Shown here: positions 8,299-17,062 of the stretch, one piece after another | Position numbering within the stretch: the first letter of the stretch is position 1 | Layout: every line of letters starts with the position of its first letter | From: JALZMG01 sp963844175 | GTDB lineage: Bacteria; Actinomycetota; Acidimicrobiia; Acidimicrobiales; Ilumatobacteraceae | NCBI GenBank assembly: GCA_963844175.1 | Contig: CAWJNE010000027.1 | Coordinates: 62,001 to 126,000, forward strand | DNA: 64,000 bases | Reading direction: 5' to 3' | The notes under the pieces: model-generated | What the model was told of the DNA's origin: nothing | The model's database searches: none | What the model saw: only the letters and a program-made list of their open reading frames with translations | Position numbers and translations under genes: made by a program

Positions 8299-10224
8299 AT
8301 GGCACTCGCCAAGCCCATCGGGCCCATCACCGCCGACGACGATGCGATCCGGTCCGCCCTCGAGGCCGCCGACCTGCCGGCGCTGCTCCCGGCGCTGGCC
8401 CACGTGACCGGCGACCACTCGCTGCTGCGGCCGGAGCTGCGCATCGACCCGGCGCTGATGGCGGAGGACCAGGGCGGGCTGACCCCCGAGCAGCAGGAGC
8501 AGATCCGGACGATCGCCCTCGACGCCATCACCCGCTTCCGCGACGGAGGGTCCGTGGCCGCGCCGCTGCCGACCGGCCACGATCTGCAGGAGCTGCTGGA
8601 GTTCATGGCGGGCGGCCTCCCGATCGACGACTACCTGCCGATGATGCGCGAGGAGCTGGCCCTCACCGCCGACCTGCGGGCACCGCGCTGGCACAAGGAC
8701 GACGTCGCCCCGGAGACGCCCTTCATGGTCGCCATCGTCGGCGCCGGGATGTCGGGGATCATCGCCGCCTACCGCCTGGCCGAAGCCGACGTCCCGTACG
8801 TCGTCATCGAGAAGAACGCCGACGTCGGCGGCACCTGGCTCGAGAACACGTATCCCGGTTGCCGGGTCGACATCCCGAACCACTACTACAGCTACTCGTT
8901 CGCCCAGCGCGACGACTGGCCGTGGTTCTACAGCCCGCAGGCCGAGCTGCACCGGTACTTCAAGGAGTGCGTCGACGAGTTCGGCATCCGGCCGAACATC
9001 CGCTTCGGCACCGAGGTCTCGTCGGTCGTGTGGGACGAGGCGGCGGGTACGTGGACGCTCGAGCTCGTCACCGCCGACGGCGCCGAGTCGACGCTGACGG
9101 CGAACGCGGTGATCAGCGCCGTCGGCCAGCTCAACCGGCCGCAGCTCCCGAACATCGAGGGCCGCGACTCGTTCACCGGTCCGGCGTTCCACTCGGCCCG
9201 CTGGGACCACTCGGTCCCCCTCGAAGGGCGGCGGGTGGCGGTGATCGGCACCGGTTGCAGCGCCGCGCAGTTCGCCCCGTTGATCGCCGAGGAGGTGGCC
9301 AGCCTGGAGATCTTCCAGCGCACGGCCAACTGGCAGTTCCCACAACCCATCTACCGCGAGCCGGTGCCCGAGGGGTTCCAATGGCTGCTCGCCAACCTGC
9401 CGTACTACCGGCAGTGGTACCGGTTCTGGTTGTTCTGGCGCAGCTCGGAGCTGCTGCGCCCGATGGCCGAGGTCGACCCGGCCTGGCCCAACCAGGAGAC
9501 CTCGGTCAGCGAGGCCAACGAGGGGCTGCGCCTGCTGCTGACGGAGGCCATCTCGGCCCAGTACCCGGACCGCCCGGATCTGCTGGCGAAGGTGCTGCCG
9601 ACGTTCCCGCCGGCGTCCAAGCGGATCATCGTCGACGACGGCGCGTGGGCGACGATGCTGCACCGCGACAACGTCACGCTGACGACGACCGGCATCGAGC
9701 GCATCGAGCCGACCGGCGTGCGCACGGTCGACGGCGAGCTGCACGAGGTCGACGCCATCGTCTACGGCACGGGGTTCCAGCCATCGAAGTTCCTCACCCC
9801 GATGAAGGTCGTCGGCCGCGACGGCGTCGACCTGCACGGGCGGTGGGACGGCGACGCCCGGGCCTACCTCGGCGTCACCGTGCCCGGGTTCCCGAACTTC
9901 TTCCTGCTGTACGGACCGAACACGAACATCGTCGTCAACGGCAGCATCATCTGGTTCTCGGAGTGCGAGGTCCGCTACGTGATGGACGTCATCCGCCACG
10001 TGCTGGCCGAGGACCTCGCGGCGCTCGACGTGAAGGCCGACGTGCACGACCGGTACAACGAGGAGATCGACGCCGAGAACCAGCGCATGGCGTGGGGCGT
10101 GACCACGGTCAACACCTGGTACAAGAACGCCAAGGGCCGCGTGGCGCAGAACTGGCCGTTCCCGCTGCTCGAGTTCTGGAAGCGCACTCGGAAGGTCGAC
10201 CCCGCCGACTACGACTCGATCTGA
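8299..10224 (+). CDS. Flavin monooxygenase with N-terminal extension (4-hydroxyacetophenone-monooxygenase type)
   Basis: A 641-residue class B flavin monooxygenase. The first FAD motif, GAGMSGIIAAYRLAEA, appears only at about residue 150, after an alpha-helical N-terminal extension; that architecture and length match the 4-hydroxyacetophenone monooxygenase branch of Baeyer-Villiger enzymes. The fingerprint FTGPAFHSARWDHS lies near residues 293-306, the NADPH motif GTGCSAAQFAP near 317, and YGTGFQPSKF near 490. It would convert an aryl or alkyl ketone to an ester with NADPH and O2. It is divergent from the alcohol dehydrogenase across 32 bp and convergent with an EthD-like gene. Two monooxygenases of different branches at one locus suggest different ketones or successive steps. 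Confidence 0.9.
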   Translation: MALAKPIGPITADDDAIRSALEAADLPALLPALAHVTGDHSLLRPELRIDPALMAEDQGGLTPEQQEQIRTIALDAITRFRDGGSVAAPLPTGHDLQELLEFMAGGLPIDDYLPMMREELALTADLRAPRWHKDDVAPETPFMVAIVGAGMSGIIAAYRLAEADVPYVVIEKNADVGGTWLENTYPGCRVDIPNHYYSYSFAQRDDWPWFYSPQAELHRYFKECVDEFGIRPNIRFGTEVSSVVWDEAAGTWTLELVTADGAESTLTANAVISAVGQLNRPQLPNIEGRDSFTGPAFHSARWDHSVPLEGRRVAVIGTGCSAAQFAPLIAEEVASLEIFQRTANWQFPQPIYREPVPEGFQWLLANLPYYRQWYRFWLFWRSSELLRPMAEVDPAWPNQETSVSEANEGLRLLLTEAISAQYPDRPDLLAKVLPTFPPASKRIIVDDGAWATMLHRDNVTLTTTGIERIEPTGVRTVDGELHEVDAIVYGTGFQPSKFLTPMKVVGRDGVDLHGRWDGDARAYLGVTVPGFPNFFLLYGPNTNIVVNGSIIWFSECEVRYVMDVIRHVLAEDLAALDVKADVHDRYNEEIDAENQRMAWGVTTVNTWYKNAKGRVAQNWPFPLLEFWKRTRKVDPADYDSI

Positions 10225-10241
10225 CGAGCGAGACGGTAAGC

Positions 10242-10278
10242 GTGAGCGGTGAGGGGACGGTGTCCCCGCACCGCTCAC
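10242..10278. terminator. Strong bidirectional hairpin terminator
   Basis: GTGAGCGGTG (10242-10251) pairs with CACCGCTCAC (10269-10278), and GGGGAC with GTCCCC inside, around a GGT loop with a single A/G mismatch. It separates two convergent stops (10224 and 10283). Confidence 0.7.
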
Positions 10279-10282
10279 CCCG

Positions 10283-10576
10283 TCAGTCGAGCGTCTCGGA
10301 GATCTGCAGCTGGGGTTGGCCGCCGGTGTAGAAGTTCGGGATGTCGGCCATCGCCTCGCCGGCGTCGGGGCTCCCCATCGCCGCCTGCATCGCTTCCGGC
10401 GAGGCGAACGTCAGGTGGCCGAGGGCGTGGAACGGCTGGCCCTCCTGGCCCTTGTCGATGTCGAACCGCTCGGGCTTGAGCACCCGATGGACGATCTCGG
10501 CGTGCGTCGTCCGGTAGTAGTCGACGTCGAACGTGGTGCCGTCGGCGGCCGGGTACAGGACGGTGACCTTGAGCAT
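10283..10576 (-). CDS. EthD-like dimeric ferredoxin-fold protein
   Basis: A 97-residue protein with the EthD-type layout: first strand MLKVTVLYPAADG, the D-x-x-Y-Y-x-x-x-H motif (VDYYRTTHAEIV, residues 18-29), the central HALGHLTFASPEAMQAAMGSP helix and a C-terminal IPNFYTGG. EthD is required for a P450 system in ether degraders, and relatives include small dimeric cyclases, so a helper role in the neighbouring oxidations is plausible but unproven. The start at 10576 is backed by TACGGT 6 bases upstream. Confidence 0.82.
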   Translation of the reverse strand: MLKVTVLYPAADGTTFDVDYYRTTHAEIVHRVLKPERFDIDKGQEGQPFHALGHLTFASPEAMQAAMGSPDAGEAMADIPNFYTGGQPQLQISETLD

Positions 10577-10582
10577 CGGTCG

Positions 10583-10588
10583 ACCGTA
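10583..10588 (-). promoter_or_regulatory. -10 hexamer TACGGT, leaderless start
   Basis: Minus-strand TACGGT 6 bases before the ATG at 10576. Confidence 0.5.
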
Positions 10589-10637
10589 ACCCGCCCAGCG
10601 CCGGCCGGGCCGCCCAGCGCCGGCCGGGCCGCCGTCG

Positions 10638-10643
10638 TAGCCT
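10638..10643 (+). promoter_or_regulatory. -10 hexamer TAGCCT, leaderless start
   Basis: TAGCCT 8 bases before the ATG at 10652, at the head of the glmS-to-tsaD run. Confidence 0.55.
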
Positions 10644-10651
10644 GACCGGCC

Positions 10652-13600
10652 ATGTGCGGCATCGTCGGCGTGTTGAGCCGTCCCCCCACCCGCCCGATCC
10701 CGCGACCCGACGAGGTGCTCGGCGGGCTCGACGCCGCGCTGGCCGCTCGAGGCGACGTTGGCACCGTCACGTCGGCCCTGCGGCGCGTCGACACCCTGCT
10801 GCGCGGGACCCCGGGGGTCCTCGCGCTGGCCGACCACTGGGAGCTCGTCGGGTCGATCACCGGTCGACTCGACCAGCTCGACGCCTACGCCGCCGAGCTC
10901 GACTCCGCCCTGGCTGCGGCGGGCGCCGACGCCGACGCCGACGAGTTGGAGCGCGCCAGCGCGGCGCTGATCGAGCTGCTCGACGTGCTGTGGCAGCTGC
11001 GGCGCGACCGGCTGCGCACGGCCACGGCCGTCGCCGACCTGGCCGGGCGCGACGCCGGCTCGGCGGCCCTGGCCGGCTACCTGTCCATCCAGCAGGCCCT
11101 GTCGGCGATCGATCGCATGGAGGTGCGCGGCCGGGACTCGGCCGGCGTACACGTCCTCGTGTGGGACCACGAGCTGGCAGCGTCCGATCCGGACGTCGCC
11201 GCGGCGCTGGCCCGCCGTTCCGGCGACGCCCTCTTCCAGTCGGGTGCGGCGCGGCTGATCGGGCCGTCCCTGTCGATCGTGTACAAGGCGGCGGCGGAGA
11301 TCGGCGAGCTCGGCGACAACACCCGGGCGCTGCGGGCCCAGATCAAGCAGGACACCCTCCTGCGCCAGGCGCTGCAGGGTGAGCGAGCCCAGGTCGCCGT
11401 GCTCGGGCACACCCGCTGGGCCAGCGTCGGGATCATCTCCGAGCCCAACGCCCACCCCGTCAACAGCGAGGAGCTGGAGCAGCGCGGCGGTGAGGTGGCG
11501 CCGTACGTCGTCGGGGTCCTCAACGGCGACGTGGACAACCACGCCGACCTCAAGGTGGCCCATGGCCTGCGCATCGCCGGTCCGATCACCACCGACGCCA
11601 AAGTGATCCCCGCCCTGATGGCCCGCCACGCCGAACCGGACGGCCGGGCCGTGGCGATCGACCTGTTCGAGGCGTTCCGTCGCACGGTGTCCTCGTTCGA
11701 GGGCTCGGTGGCCATCGGGGCGCAGGCCGCCGACCAACCGGGTCGCCTGATGCTGGCACTGCAGGGCAGCGGCCAGGGCGTGTACGTCGGGCTGGCCGAC
11801 GATCGGTACCTCGTCGCCAGCGAGCCGTACGGCGTCGTCGAGGAGACCGATCGCTTCGTGCGGCTGGACGGTGAGCACGGCGGTCAGGTGATCGCCCTCG
11901 ATGCCCGCCTCGCCGGCACGCTGGACGGCCTCGAACGCCTCGGCTACGACGGTGCTCCGCAGCCGGTGTCCGCCGCTGACATCGTGCGCGCCGAGGTGAC
12001 GACTCGCGACATCGACCGCGGTGATGCGCCGCACTTCTTGCTCAAGGAGATCACCGAGTCCCCGGAGAGTCTGGCCAAGACGCTGCGCGGCCGGATCCAC
12101 GAGCGCACCGACGCCGACGGGGCGCAGCGCCGTCACGCCGTCGTCGGCCCGCGCGCGCTGCCGCCCGCCATCGCCCAACGCCTGGCCGCCGGCACGATCC
12201 GGCGGGTGCGTGTCATCGGTCAGGGGACGGCCGCCGTCGCCGGCCAGTCGATGGCCGCGGTGCTCGACGAGCTCTGTGGCGGCGCCTTCGATGTCGACGC
12301 CGTCACGGCGACCGAGCTGTCCGGGTTCGGACTGCGCCTGGACATGTCCGACACGCTGGCCATCGCCATCAGCCAGAGCGGAACGACGACGGACACCAAC
12401 CGCACCGTCGACCTGCTGCGGGCCCGTGGCGCCGCCGTGCTGGCGATCGTCAACCGGCGGTCGAGCGACTTGACGGAGAAGGCCGACGGCGTGCTGTACA
12501 CGTCCGACGGCCGCGACGTGGAGATGAGCGTGGCCTCGACCAAGGCCTTCTACGCCCAGGTCGCCGCCGGTGTGTTGCTGGCGTGTGCGATCACGGAGGC
12601 TGCCGGCGTCGGCGCCGACCAGCGACGCCACGACCTGCTCGGCTCGCTGCAGTCCCTGCCGGCGGCGATGCGGACGGTGCTCGCCCGGCGCGACTCGATC
12701 GCCGAAGCCGCCCGCCGGTTCGCTCCGTCGAAGCGCTACTGGGCGGTGGTCGGCAGCGGGACCAACCGCGTCGCCGCCGAAGAGGTGCGGATCAAGCTCA
12801 GCGAGCTCTGCTACAAGTCCATCGCCTGCGACGACATCGAGGACAAGAAGCACATCGACCTGTCGTCCGAGCCGCTGATCCTCGTGTGCGCCGCCGGGTT
12901 GGCCGGCAGCAACGCCGACGACGTCGGCAAGGAGGTGGCCATCTTCCGGGCCCACAAGGCCACGCCGATCGTCATCGCCGACGACGGCGACGCTCGGTAT
13001 CCGGCGGCGGCGGTCATCGAGGTGCCGCCCGTCGACCCGGCGCTCGGGTTCACGCTGTCGGCGATGGCCGGCCACCTCTTCGGGTACGAGGCGGCACTGG
13101 CCATCGACGCCACCGCCCGTCCGCTGCGCGCGGCGCGCGAGGTCATCGACCACGCCATCAACGACGAGGCGTCGTCGGACGCCGTGCTGGCGAGGGTGCG
13201 GCGGGAGATCTCGCCGGCCGCCGACCAGTACGTCGATGGGTTGCGCGACCGGCGCTACGACGGCCACCTCGAGGCCAGCACCGCCGTGCGCCTCTCCGGG
13301 CTGCTGCGTGATCTGTCGTCCGAGCGGCCCGTCGAGGCGTACCAGGTGGCGTCGGGCAAGGTCGGGTCACCGGCGGCACTGGTCGACGACCTGCTCGACT
13401 CGCTGACTCAGGCGATCGAGGAGCTGACCCGGCCCATCGACGCCATCAAGCATCAGGCCAAGACGGTCACCGTCGGCATCTCCCGCAGCGACGAGGGCGT
13501 GTTGGACCGGCCGCTGGTGCAGGCCGTGCTCGGCGCCGGGGCCGGGCGGGACGTGCTCAGCTACCGCACGCTCAAGGTGCTCGCCGCGCTCGATCCGGCG

Positions 13601-14041
13601 GTGGCGGAGGTCAGCGGGTTCACGCGGTACGGCATCCAGGGCGACGTGGTGTCGATCGTCGATCGCGGGGGGATCAGCCGCAACATCCCGTCGCGCGTCG
13701 AGCGCCACCCGCAGCTCGTCGGCACCAAGCGGCGCGTCGCCGCCGAGCAGGACGTGCTCGTCGCCCGCGGGCGCCGCGACGGGCGGACGGTGATCCTCGT
13801 CCCCGAGGTCAAGGCCGGTACGACCACCGGCATCACCCTGCTCCAGGTGCGGTTCCACGACCGGCTCGACCCGCCGGCAATGCGATCGGTGCTCGTCGGG
13901 TACGACCGGCGCTACGACCGCTTGGTCGACTGGGTGACGGAGACCGAAGGCGCCTTCGACGACCGCCGACTCGGCGAGCTGGCAGTCGACGGTCTGCTGA
14001 TCGACCCGATCTCCGACGCCGCCGATCACTGGCGGGCGTGA
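10652..14041 (+). CDS. glmS: Giant GlmS-like glutamine-fructose-6-phosphate amidotransferase
   Basis: At 1129 residues it is nearly twice the usual GlmS (about 610). The glutaminase domain starts MCGIVGVLS with Cys2 as nucleophile, but about 130 residues of mainly helical sequence separate this from the next GlmS motif, VRGRDSAG (near 157). HTRWAS (near 253) and NGDVDNH (near 291) follow. Sugar isomerase domain 1 carries ISQSGTTTDT (near 571) and VASTKAFYAQ; domain 2 carries GSGTNRVAAEEVRIK (near 700). Instead of ending soon after, it continues about 290 residues (from about 835) without a domain I recognise. It probably makes glucosamine-6-phosphate for wall precursors; its position before acpS and alr matches mycobacterial glmS. 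The insert and tail may be regulatory (inference). Confidence 0.82.
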   Translation: MCGIVGVLSRPPTRPIPRPDEVLGGLDAALAARGDVGTVTSALRRVDTLLRGTPGVLALADHWELVGSITGRLDQLDAYAAELDSALAAAGADADADELERASAALIELLDVLWQLRRDRLRTATAVADLAGRDAGSAALAGYLSIQQALSAIDRMEVRGRDSAGVHVLVWDHELAASDPDVAAALARRSGDALFQSGAARLIGPSLSIVYKAAAEIGELGDNTRALRAQIKQDTLLRQALQGERAQVAVLGHTRWASVGIISEPNAHPVNSEELEQRGGEVAPYVVGVLNGDVDNHADLKVAHGLRIAGPITTDAKVIPALMARHAEPDGRAVAIDLFEAFRRTVSSFEGSVAIGAQAADQPGRLMLALQGSGQGVYVGLADDRYLVASEPYGVVEETDRFVRLDGEHGGQVIALDARLAGTLDGLERLGYDGAPQPVSAADIVRAEVTTRDIDRGDAPHFLLKEITESPESLAKTLRGRIHERTDADGAQRRHAVVGPRALPPAIAQRLAAGTIRRVRVIGQGTAAVAGQSMAAVLDELCGGAFDVDAVTATELSGFGLRLDMSDTLAIAISQSGTTTDTNRTVDLLRARGAAVLAIVNRRSSDLTEKADGVLYTSDGRDVEMSVASTKAFYAQVAAGVLLACAITEAAGVGADQRRHDLLGSLQSLPAAMRTVLARRDSIAEAARRFAPSKRYWAVVGSGTNRVAAEEVRIKLSELCYKSIACDDIEDKKHIDLSSEPLILVCAAGLAGSNADDVGKEVAIFRAHKATPIVIADDGDARYPAAAVIEVPPVDPALGFTLSAMAGHLFGYEAALAIDATARPLRAAREVIDHAINDEASSDAVLARVRREISPAADQYVDGLRDRRYDGHLEASTAVRLSGLLRDLSSERPVEAYQVASGKVGSPAALVDDLLDSLTQAIEELTRPIDAIKHQAKTVTVGISRSDEGVLDRPLVQAVLGAGAGRDVLSYRTLKVLAALDPAVAEVSGFTRYGIQGDVVSIVDRGGISRNIPSRVERHPQLVGTKRRVAAEQDVLVARGRRDGRTVILVPEVKAGTTTGITLLQVRFHDRLDPPAMRSVLVGYDRRYDRLVDWVTETEGAFDDRRLGELAVDGLLIDPISDAADHWRA

Positions 14042-14085
14042 GGTGAGCGTCGCCCCGCCGGCGGCCGCACCATGACGGCCGCATC

Positions 14086-14451
14086 ATGAGAGGTGTCGGG
14101 GTCGACGTCGTGTCGATCCCGCGGTTCCGCGCCGCGCTGACCCGTACGCCCGGGATGCGCCGCCGGGTGTTCGTCGCCAGCGAGCTGGAGTACGTGGCGC
14201 GCAAGATCGATCCGGTGCCGTCGCTGGCGGCGCGCTTCGCAGCGCGCGAAGCGGTGATGAAGGCCCTCGGACTCGGCCTCGGGGCCTTCGGCTTCCACGA
14301 CGTGTGGGTCGACGTCGACCCGTCCGGGGCACCGCACCTCAGTGTCACCCGCCGCGCCGCCGAGCTGGCCGTCGACCGTGGGGTCACCGGCTGGCACCTG
14401 TCGTTGAGCCATGACGGGCCCGTCGCCGTGGCAGTGGTCGCAGCGGACTGA
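14086..14451 (+). CDS. acpS: Holo-[acyl-carrier-protein] synthase
   Basis: Transfers 4'-phosphopantetheine from CoA to acyl carrier protein. At 121 residues it is the normal AcpS length. The Mg-binding Asp is in GVGVDVVSIPRF (residues 3-14), and the second signature, RFAAREAVMKALGLG (near residue 48), contains the E-x-x-x-K pair. It follows the GlmS-like gene by 44 bp and precedes nnr; this order is shared with other actinobacteria. ATG start at 14086; no separate promoter hexamer is seen, so it is probably co-transcribed. Confidence 0.93.
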   Translation: MRGVGVDVVSIPRFRAALTRTPGMRRRVFVASELEYVARKIDPVPSLAARFAAREAVMKALGLGLGAFGFHDVWVDVDPSGAPHLSVTRRAAELAVDRGVTGWHLSLSHDGPVAVAVVAAD

Positions 14452-14464
14452 ACCCCCGCCCTCG

Positions 14465-14470
14465 TATCGT
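14465..14470 (+). promoter_or_regulatory. Possible internal -10 hexamer TATCGT
   Basis: TATCGT 9 bases before the GTG at 14480. It would give nnr its own leaderless transcript within the operon; weaker than the intergenic examples. Confidence 0.3.
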
Positions 14471-14479
14471 CGTGCGGCG

Positions 14480-15853
14480 GTGATCCCGATCGTGACCCCC
14501 GAGGAGATGGCGGCCGTCGACGCTGCCGCTCCCGAGCCGGTCGACGTGTTGATCGAGCGGGCCGGCGCGGCCGTCGCCCGGACCGCCCGCACGATGCTCG
14601 GCGGCACCTACGGGCGCGTCGTCAACGTGATCGCCGGCACGGGCAACAACGGGGCCGATGGCCGAGCGGCGGCCACCCGCCTGGGCGCCGCCGGCGTTCT
14701 CGTGCGCGTGTTCGAGGCCAGGGACTGCCCGCCGGCCTTGCCGGGAGCCGACCTGGTGATCGACGCCGCCTACGGGACCGGGTTCAAGCGGACGTGGTCG
14801 GCGCCGGACATCGGGGGAGCGCCGGTCCTCGCCGTCGACCTCCCGAGCGGCATCGACGGCCTCACCGGTGAAGCGCGTGGCCGGCCGCTCGCGGCGTCCC
14901 GCACGGTGACGTTCGCCGCGCTGAAGCCCGGGCTCGTCCTCGGTGATGGGCCGACGATGGCCGGGACCGTCGAGGTCGCCGACATCGGTCTCGACACGAG
15001 CGGGGCCACCGCCCACCTCGTCGAACCGGCGGACGTCGGGTCGTGGCTGCGGTCGCGAGCACGGGACGCGCACAAGTGGTCGGCCGGGGTGCGGATGGTC
15101 GCCGGTTCGGCCGGGATGACCGGGGCCGCCCACCTGGCGTCGGCGTCGGCGCAGCGCGCCGGTAGCGGGATGGTCACGCTGTCCTCGCCGGGCATCGATG
15201 CCCATCCGCCGGTCGAGGTGGTGCAGCACCAGGTGCCCGAGACCGGGTGGGCGAAGGCCGTGCTCGACGGGCTCGACCGCTTCCACGCCCTGGTCGTCGG
15301 CCCAGGGCTGGGGCGCGACGAGGCGACGGTGGCGGCCGTGCGCGAGCTCGTCGCCGCCGCCGAGCTGCCCGTCCTGGTCGACGGCGACGGGCTGTACGCC
15401 CTGTCATGGTCGGACGCCGGCGCGGCGCCGGTGCTGCGCGGTCGGCGGGACGCCACCGTGCTCACGCCACACGACGGCGAGTACGGCCTGCTGACCGGGC
15501 AACGGCCAGGTGCCGACCGCATCGCCGCCTGCCGCCGGTTGGCCGCCGACGTCGGTGGCGTCGTGCTGCTCAAGGGTCCGACGACCGTCGTGGCCGATGC
15601 CGCCGGCGGCGTGCTCGTGACGATGACCGGCGACGCTCGGCTGGCGACGGCCGGCACCGGCGACGTGCTGTCCGGCATCATCGGCGCCCTGCTCGCCGTC
15701 GGTCTGCCCGCCCTGCAGGCCGCCGCCGCCGGCGCCTGGATCCACGGTCGCGCCGCCCGGCTCGGCCCGCCGCTCGGGCTCGTGGCCAGCGACCTCCTCG
15801 CCGCCATCCCGGTCGTGCTCGACGAGGTTGTGAGCAAGGTCGCCGGCTCGTGA
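14480..15853 (+). CDS. nnr: Bifunctional NAD(P)H-hydrate epimerase / ADP-dependent dehydratase
   Basis: Repairs hydrated NAD(P)H. The 457-residue protein fuses an epimerase domain (YjeF_N, about residues 1-205; VIAGTGNNGADGRAAA near 53 and VDLPSGIDG near 120) to an ADP-dependent dehydratase of the ribokinase-like fold (from about 210; GPGLGRDEATVAAV near 274, VLLKGPTTVVAD near 365, ATAGTGDVLSGIIGALLAVG near 390 with the catalytic Asp). I use GTG 14480 (MIPIVTPEEMAAVD), since the longer frame from 14411 starts inside acpS. It overlaps alr by 4 bases (GTGA), so the two are translationally coupled. Confidence 0.93.
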   Translation: MIPIVTPEEMAAVDAAAPEPVDVLIERAGAAVARTARTMLGGTYGRVVNVIAGTGNNGADGRAAATRLGAAGVLVRVFEARDCPPALPGADLVIDAAYGTGFKRTWSAPDIGGAPVLAVDLPSGIDGLTGEARGRPLAASRTVTFAALKPGLVLGDGPTMAGTVEVADIGLDTSGATAHLVEPADVGSWLRSRARDAHKWSAGVRMVAGSAGMTGAAHLASASAQRAGSGMVTLSSPGIDAHPPVEVVQHQVPETGWAKAVLDGLDRFHALVVGPGLGRDEATVAAVRELVAAAELPVLVDGDGLYALSWSDAGAAPVLRGRRDATVLTPHDGEYGLLTGQRPGADRIAACRRLAADVGGVVLLKGPTTVVADAAGGVLVTMTGDARLATAGTGDVLSGIIGALLAVGLPALQAAAAGAWIHGRAARLGPPLGLVASDLLAAIPVVLDEVVSKVAGS

Positions 15854-17049
15854 ACGACCGGCGGATCGTCACGCTGCTGCACGGCGAGCACCAGGTCCGC
15901 GCCGACCCCAACCACGGGGCCAGCGCCCACCGATGGGCGTGGGCCGAGATCGATCTCGACGCCGTGACCCACAACGTCGGTGTGCTGCGCGCCCAGTCGG
16001 CCCCGGCCGAGGTGTGGGGGGTCGTCAAGGCCGACGGCTACGGGCACGGCATGGTCGCCGTCGGCAAGGCGGCGGTGGAGGCCGGCTGCGGGGGACTCTG
16101 CGTGGCGCTGACGGCGGAGGGCGAGGCGCTGCGGGCCGAGGGGATCGATCAGCCGATCCTCGTGATGTGGGAGCAGCCAGCCAGCGAGCTGGCCGTCCTG
16201 GCCGCCAATCGGCTGACGCCGACCGTCGGCACCGCCGAGGCGATCGATTCGCTGGCTGCCCTGCGGGTGCGCAACCTGGGCGTCCACCTGAAGGTCGACA
16301 CCGGCATGCACCGCGTCGGGGCGCCGCCGTCGTTGGCCAAGGACCTCGCCGCTCGCATCGCCGGTCACGCCCCGTGGCTCACGCTGGAGGGGATCTACAC
16401 GCACCTCGCCGTGGCCGACGAGGTCGGCCACCCCTACACCGATCGCCAGCTGGCGCAGTTCGACGAGGTGCTCGCCGCGCTGCCCCCGGTCGACGTCGTC
16501 CACGCCGCCAACTCGGCCGGTGCGTTCATCCAGCCCCGAGCCCGCCGGTCGTTCGTGCGCGCCGGCATCGGGCTCTACGGCGTGTCGCCCGGACCGCAGG
16601 TCGACGCCGCAGCGGCCGATCTGCGGCCAGTGCTGTCGCTCAAGGCGCGGGTGTCGTTCGTCAAGCGGCTGGGCGCCGGCGAGCGAGTGTCGTACGGGCT
16701 CAGCCACCAGCTGCCCGCCGACGCCAACGTGGCCACCGTGCCGTTGGGGTACGCCGACGGCGTGCGGCGGGGCCTTGGCAACGTCGCCGACGTGTTGATC
16801 GGCGGGCGGCGGCGGCCGATCATCGGTTCGATCACGATGGACCAGTTCATGGTCGACTGCGGCGATGATCCGGTCGACCGGGGTGACGAGGTCGTGCTCA
16901 TCGGTCGCCAGGGTGACGAGTCGATCGGCGTCGGCGAGCTGGCCGGCCACCTCGACACGATCGGCTACGAGATCATGTGCGGCATCTCGCCGCGCATCCC
17001 GCGCGTCCACGTCCGCTCGTCACCCCGTCCGGGGTCGGCGCTCTCGTAA
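15850..17049 (+). CDS. alr: Alanine racemase
   Basis: PLP enzyme supplying D-alanine for peptidoglycan. 399 residues, normal for Alr after allowing about 25 extra at the N-terminus. The PLP lysine lies in WGVVKADGYGHG (near residue 59), the barrel domain continues with LKVDTGMHRVG, and the C-terminal beta domain carries ERVSYGLSHQ, whose Tyr is the second catalytic base, then VPLGYADGV and GSITMDQFMVD. The GTG start at 15850 overlaps the nnr stop. The TRD(R)IVTLLHGEHQ-like N-terminal extension before RWAWAEIDLDAV is unusual and may be partly mis-started. Confidence 0.94.
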   Translation: MNDRRIVTLLHGEHQVRADPNHGASAHRWAWAEIDLDAVTHNVGVLRAQSAPAEVWGVVKADGYGHGMVAVGKAAVEAGCGGLCVALTAEGEALRAEGIDQPILVMWEQPASELAVLAANRLTPTVGTAEAIDSLAALRVRNLGVHLKVDTGMHRVGAPPSLAKDLAARIAGHAPWLTLEGIYTHLAVADEVGHPYTDRQLAQFDEVLAALPPVDVVHAANSAGAFIQPRARRSFVRAGIGLYGVSPGPQVDAAAADLRPVLSLKARVSFVKRLGAGERVSYGLSHQLPADANVATVPLGYADGVRRGLGNVADVLIGGRRRPIIGSITMDQFMVDCGDDPVDRGDEVVLIGRQGDESIGVGELAGHLDTIGYEIMCGISPRIPRVHVRSSPRPGSALS

Positions 17050-17052
17050 CCT
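17047..17052 (+). promoter_or_regulatory. Possible -10 hexamer TAACCT
   Basis: TAACCT 10 bases before the tsaE ATG, overlapping the alr stop. A possible extra promoter for the t6A genes. Confidence 0.3.
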
Positions 17053-17062
17053 CGGCCGGGCC

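Noticed and set aside
10283..13267. A 994-codon frame on the minus strand across the GlmS-like gene
   Set aside because: Antisense to a gene with clear motifs; long spurious frames are common at this GC content. Only its last 97 codons (EthD-like) are real.
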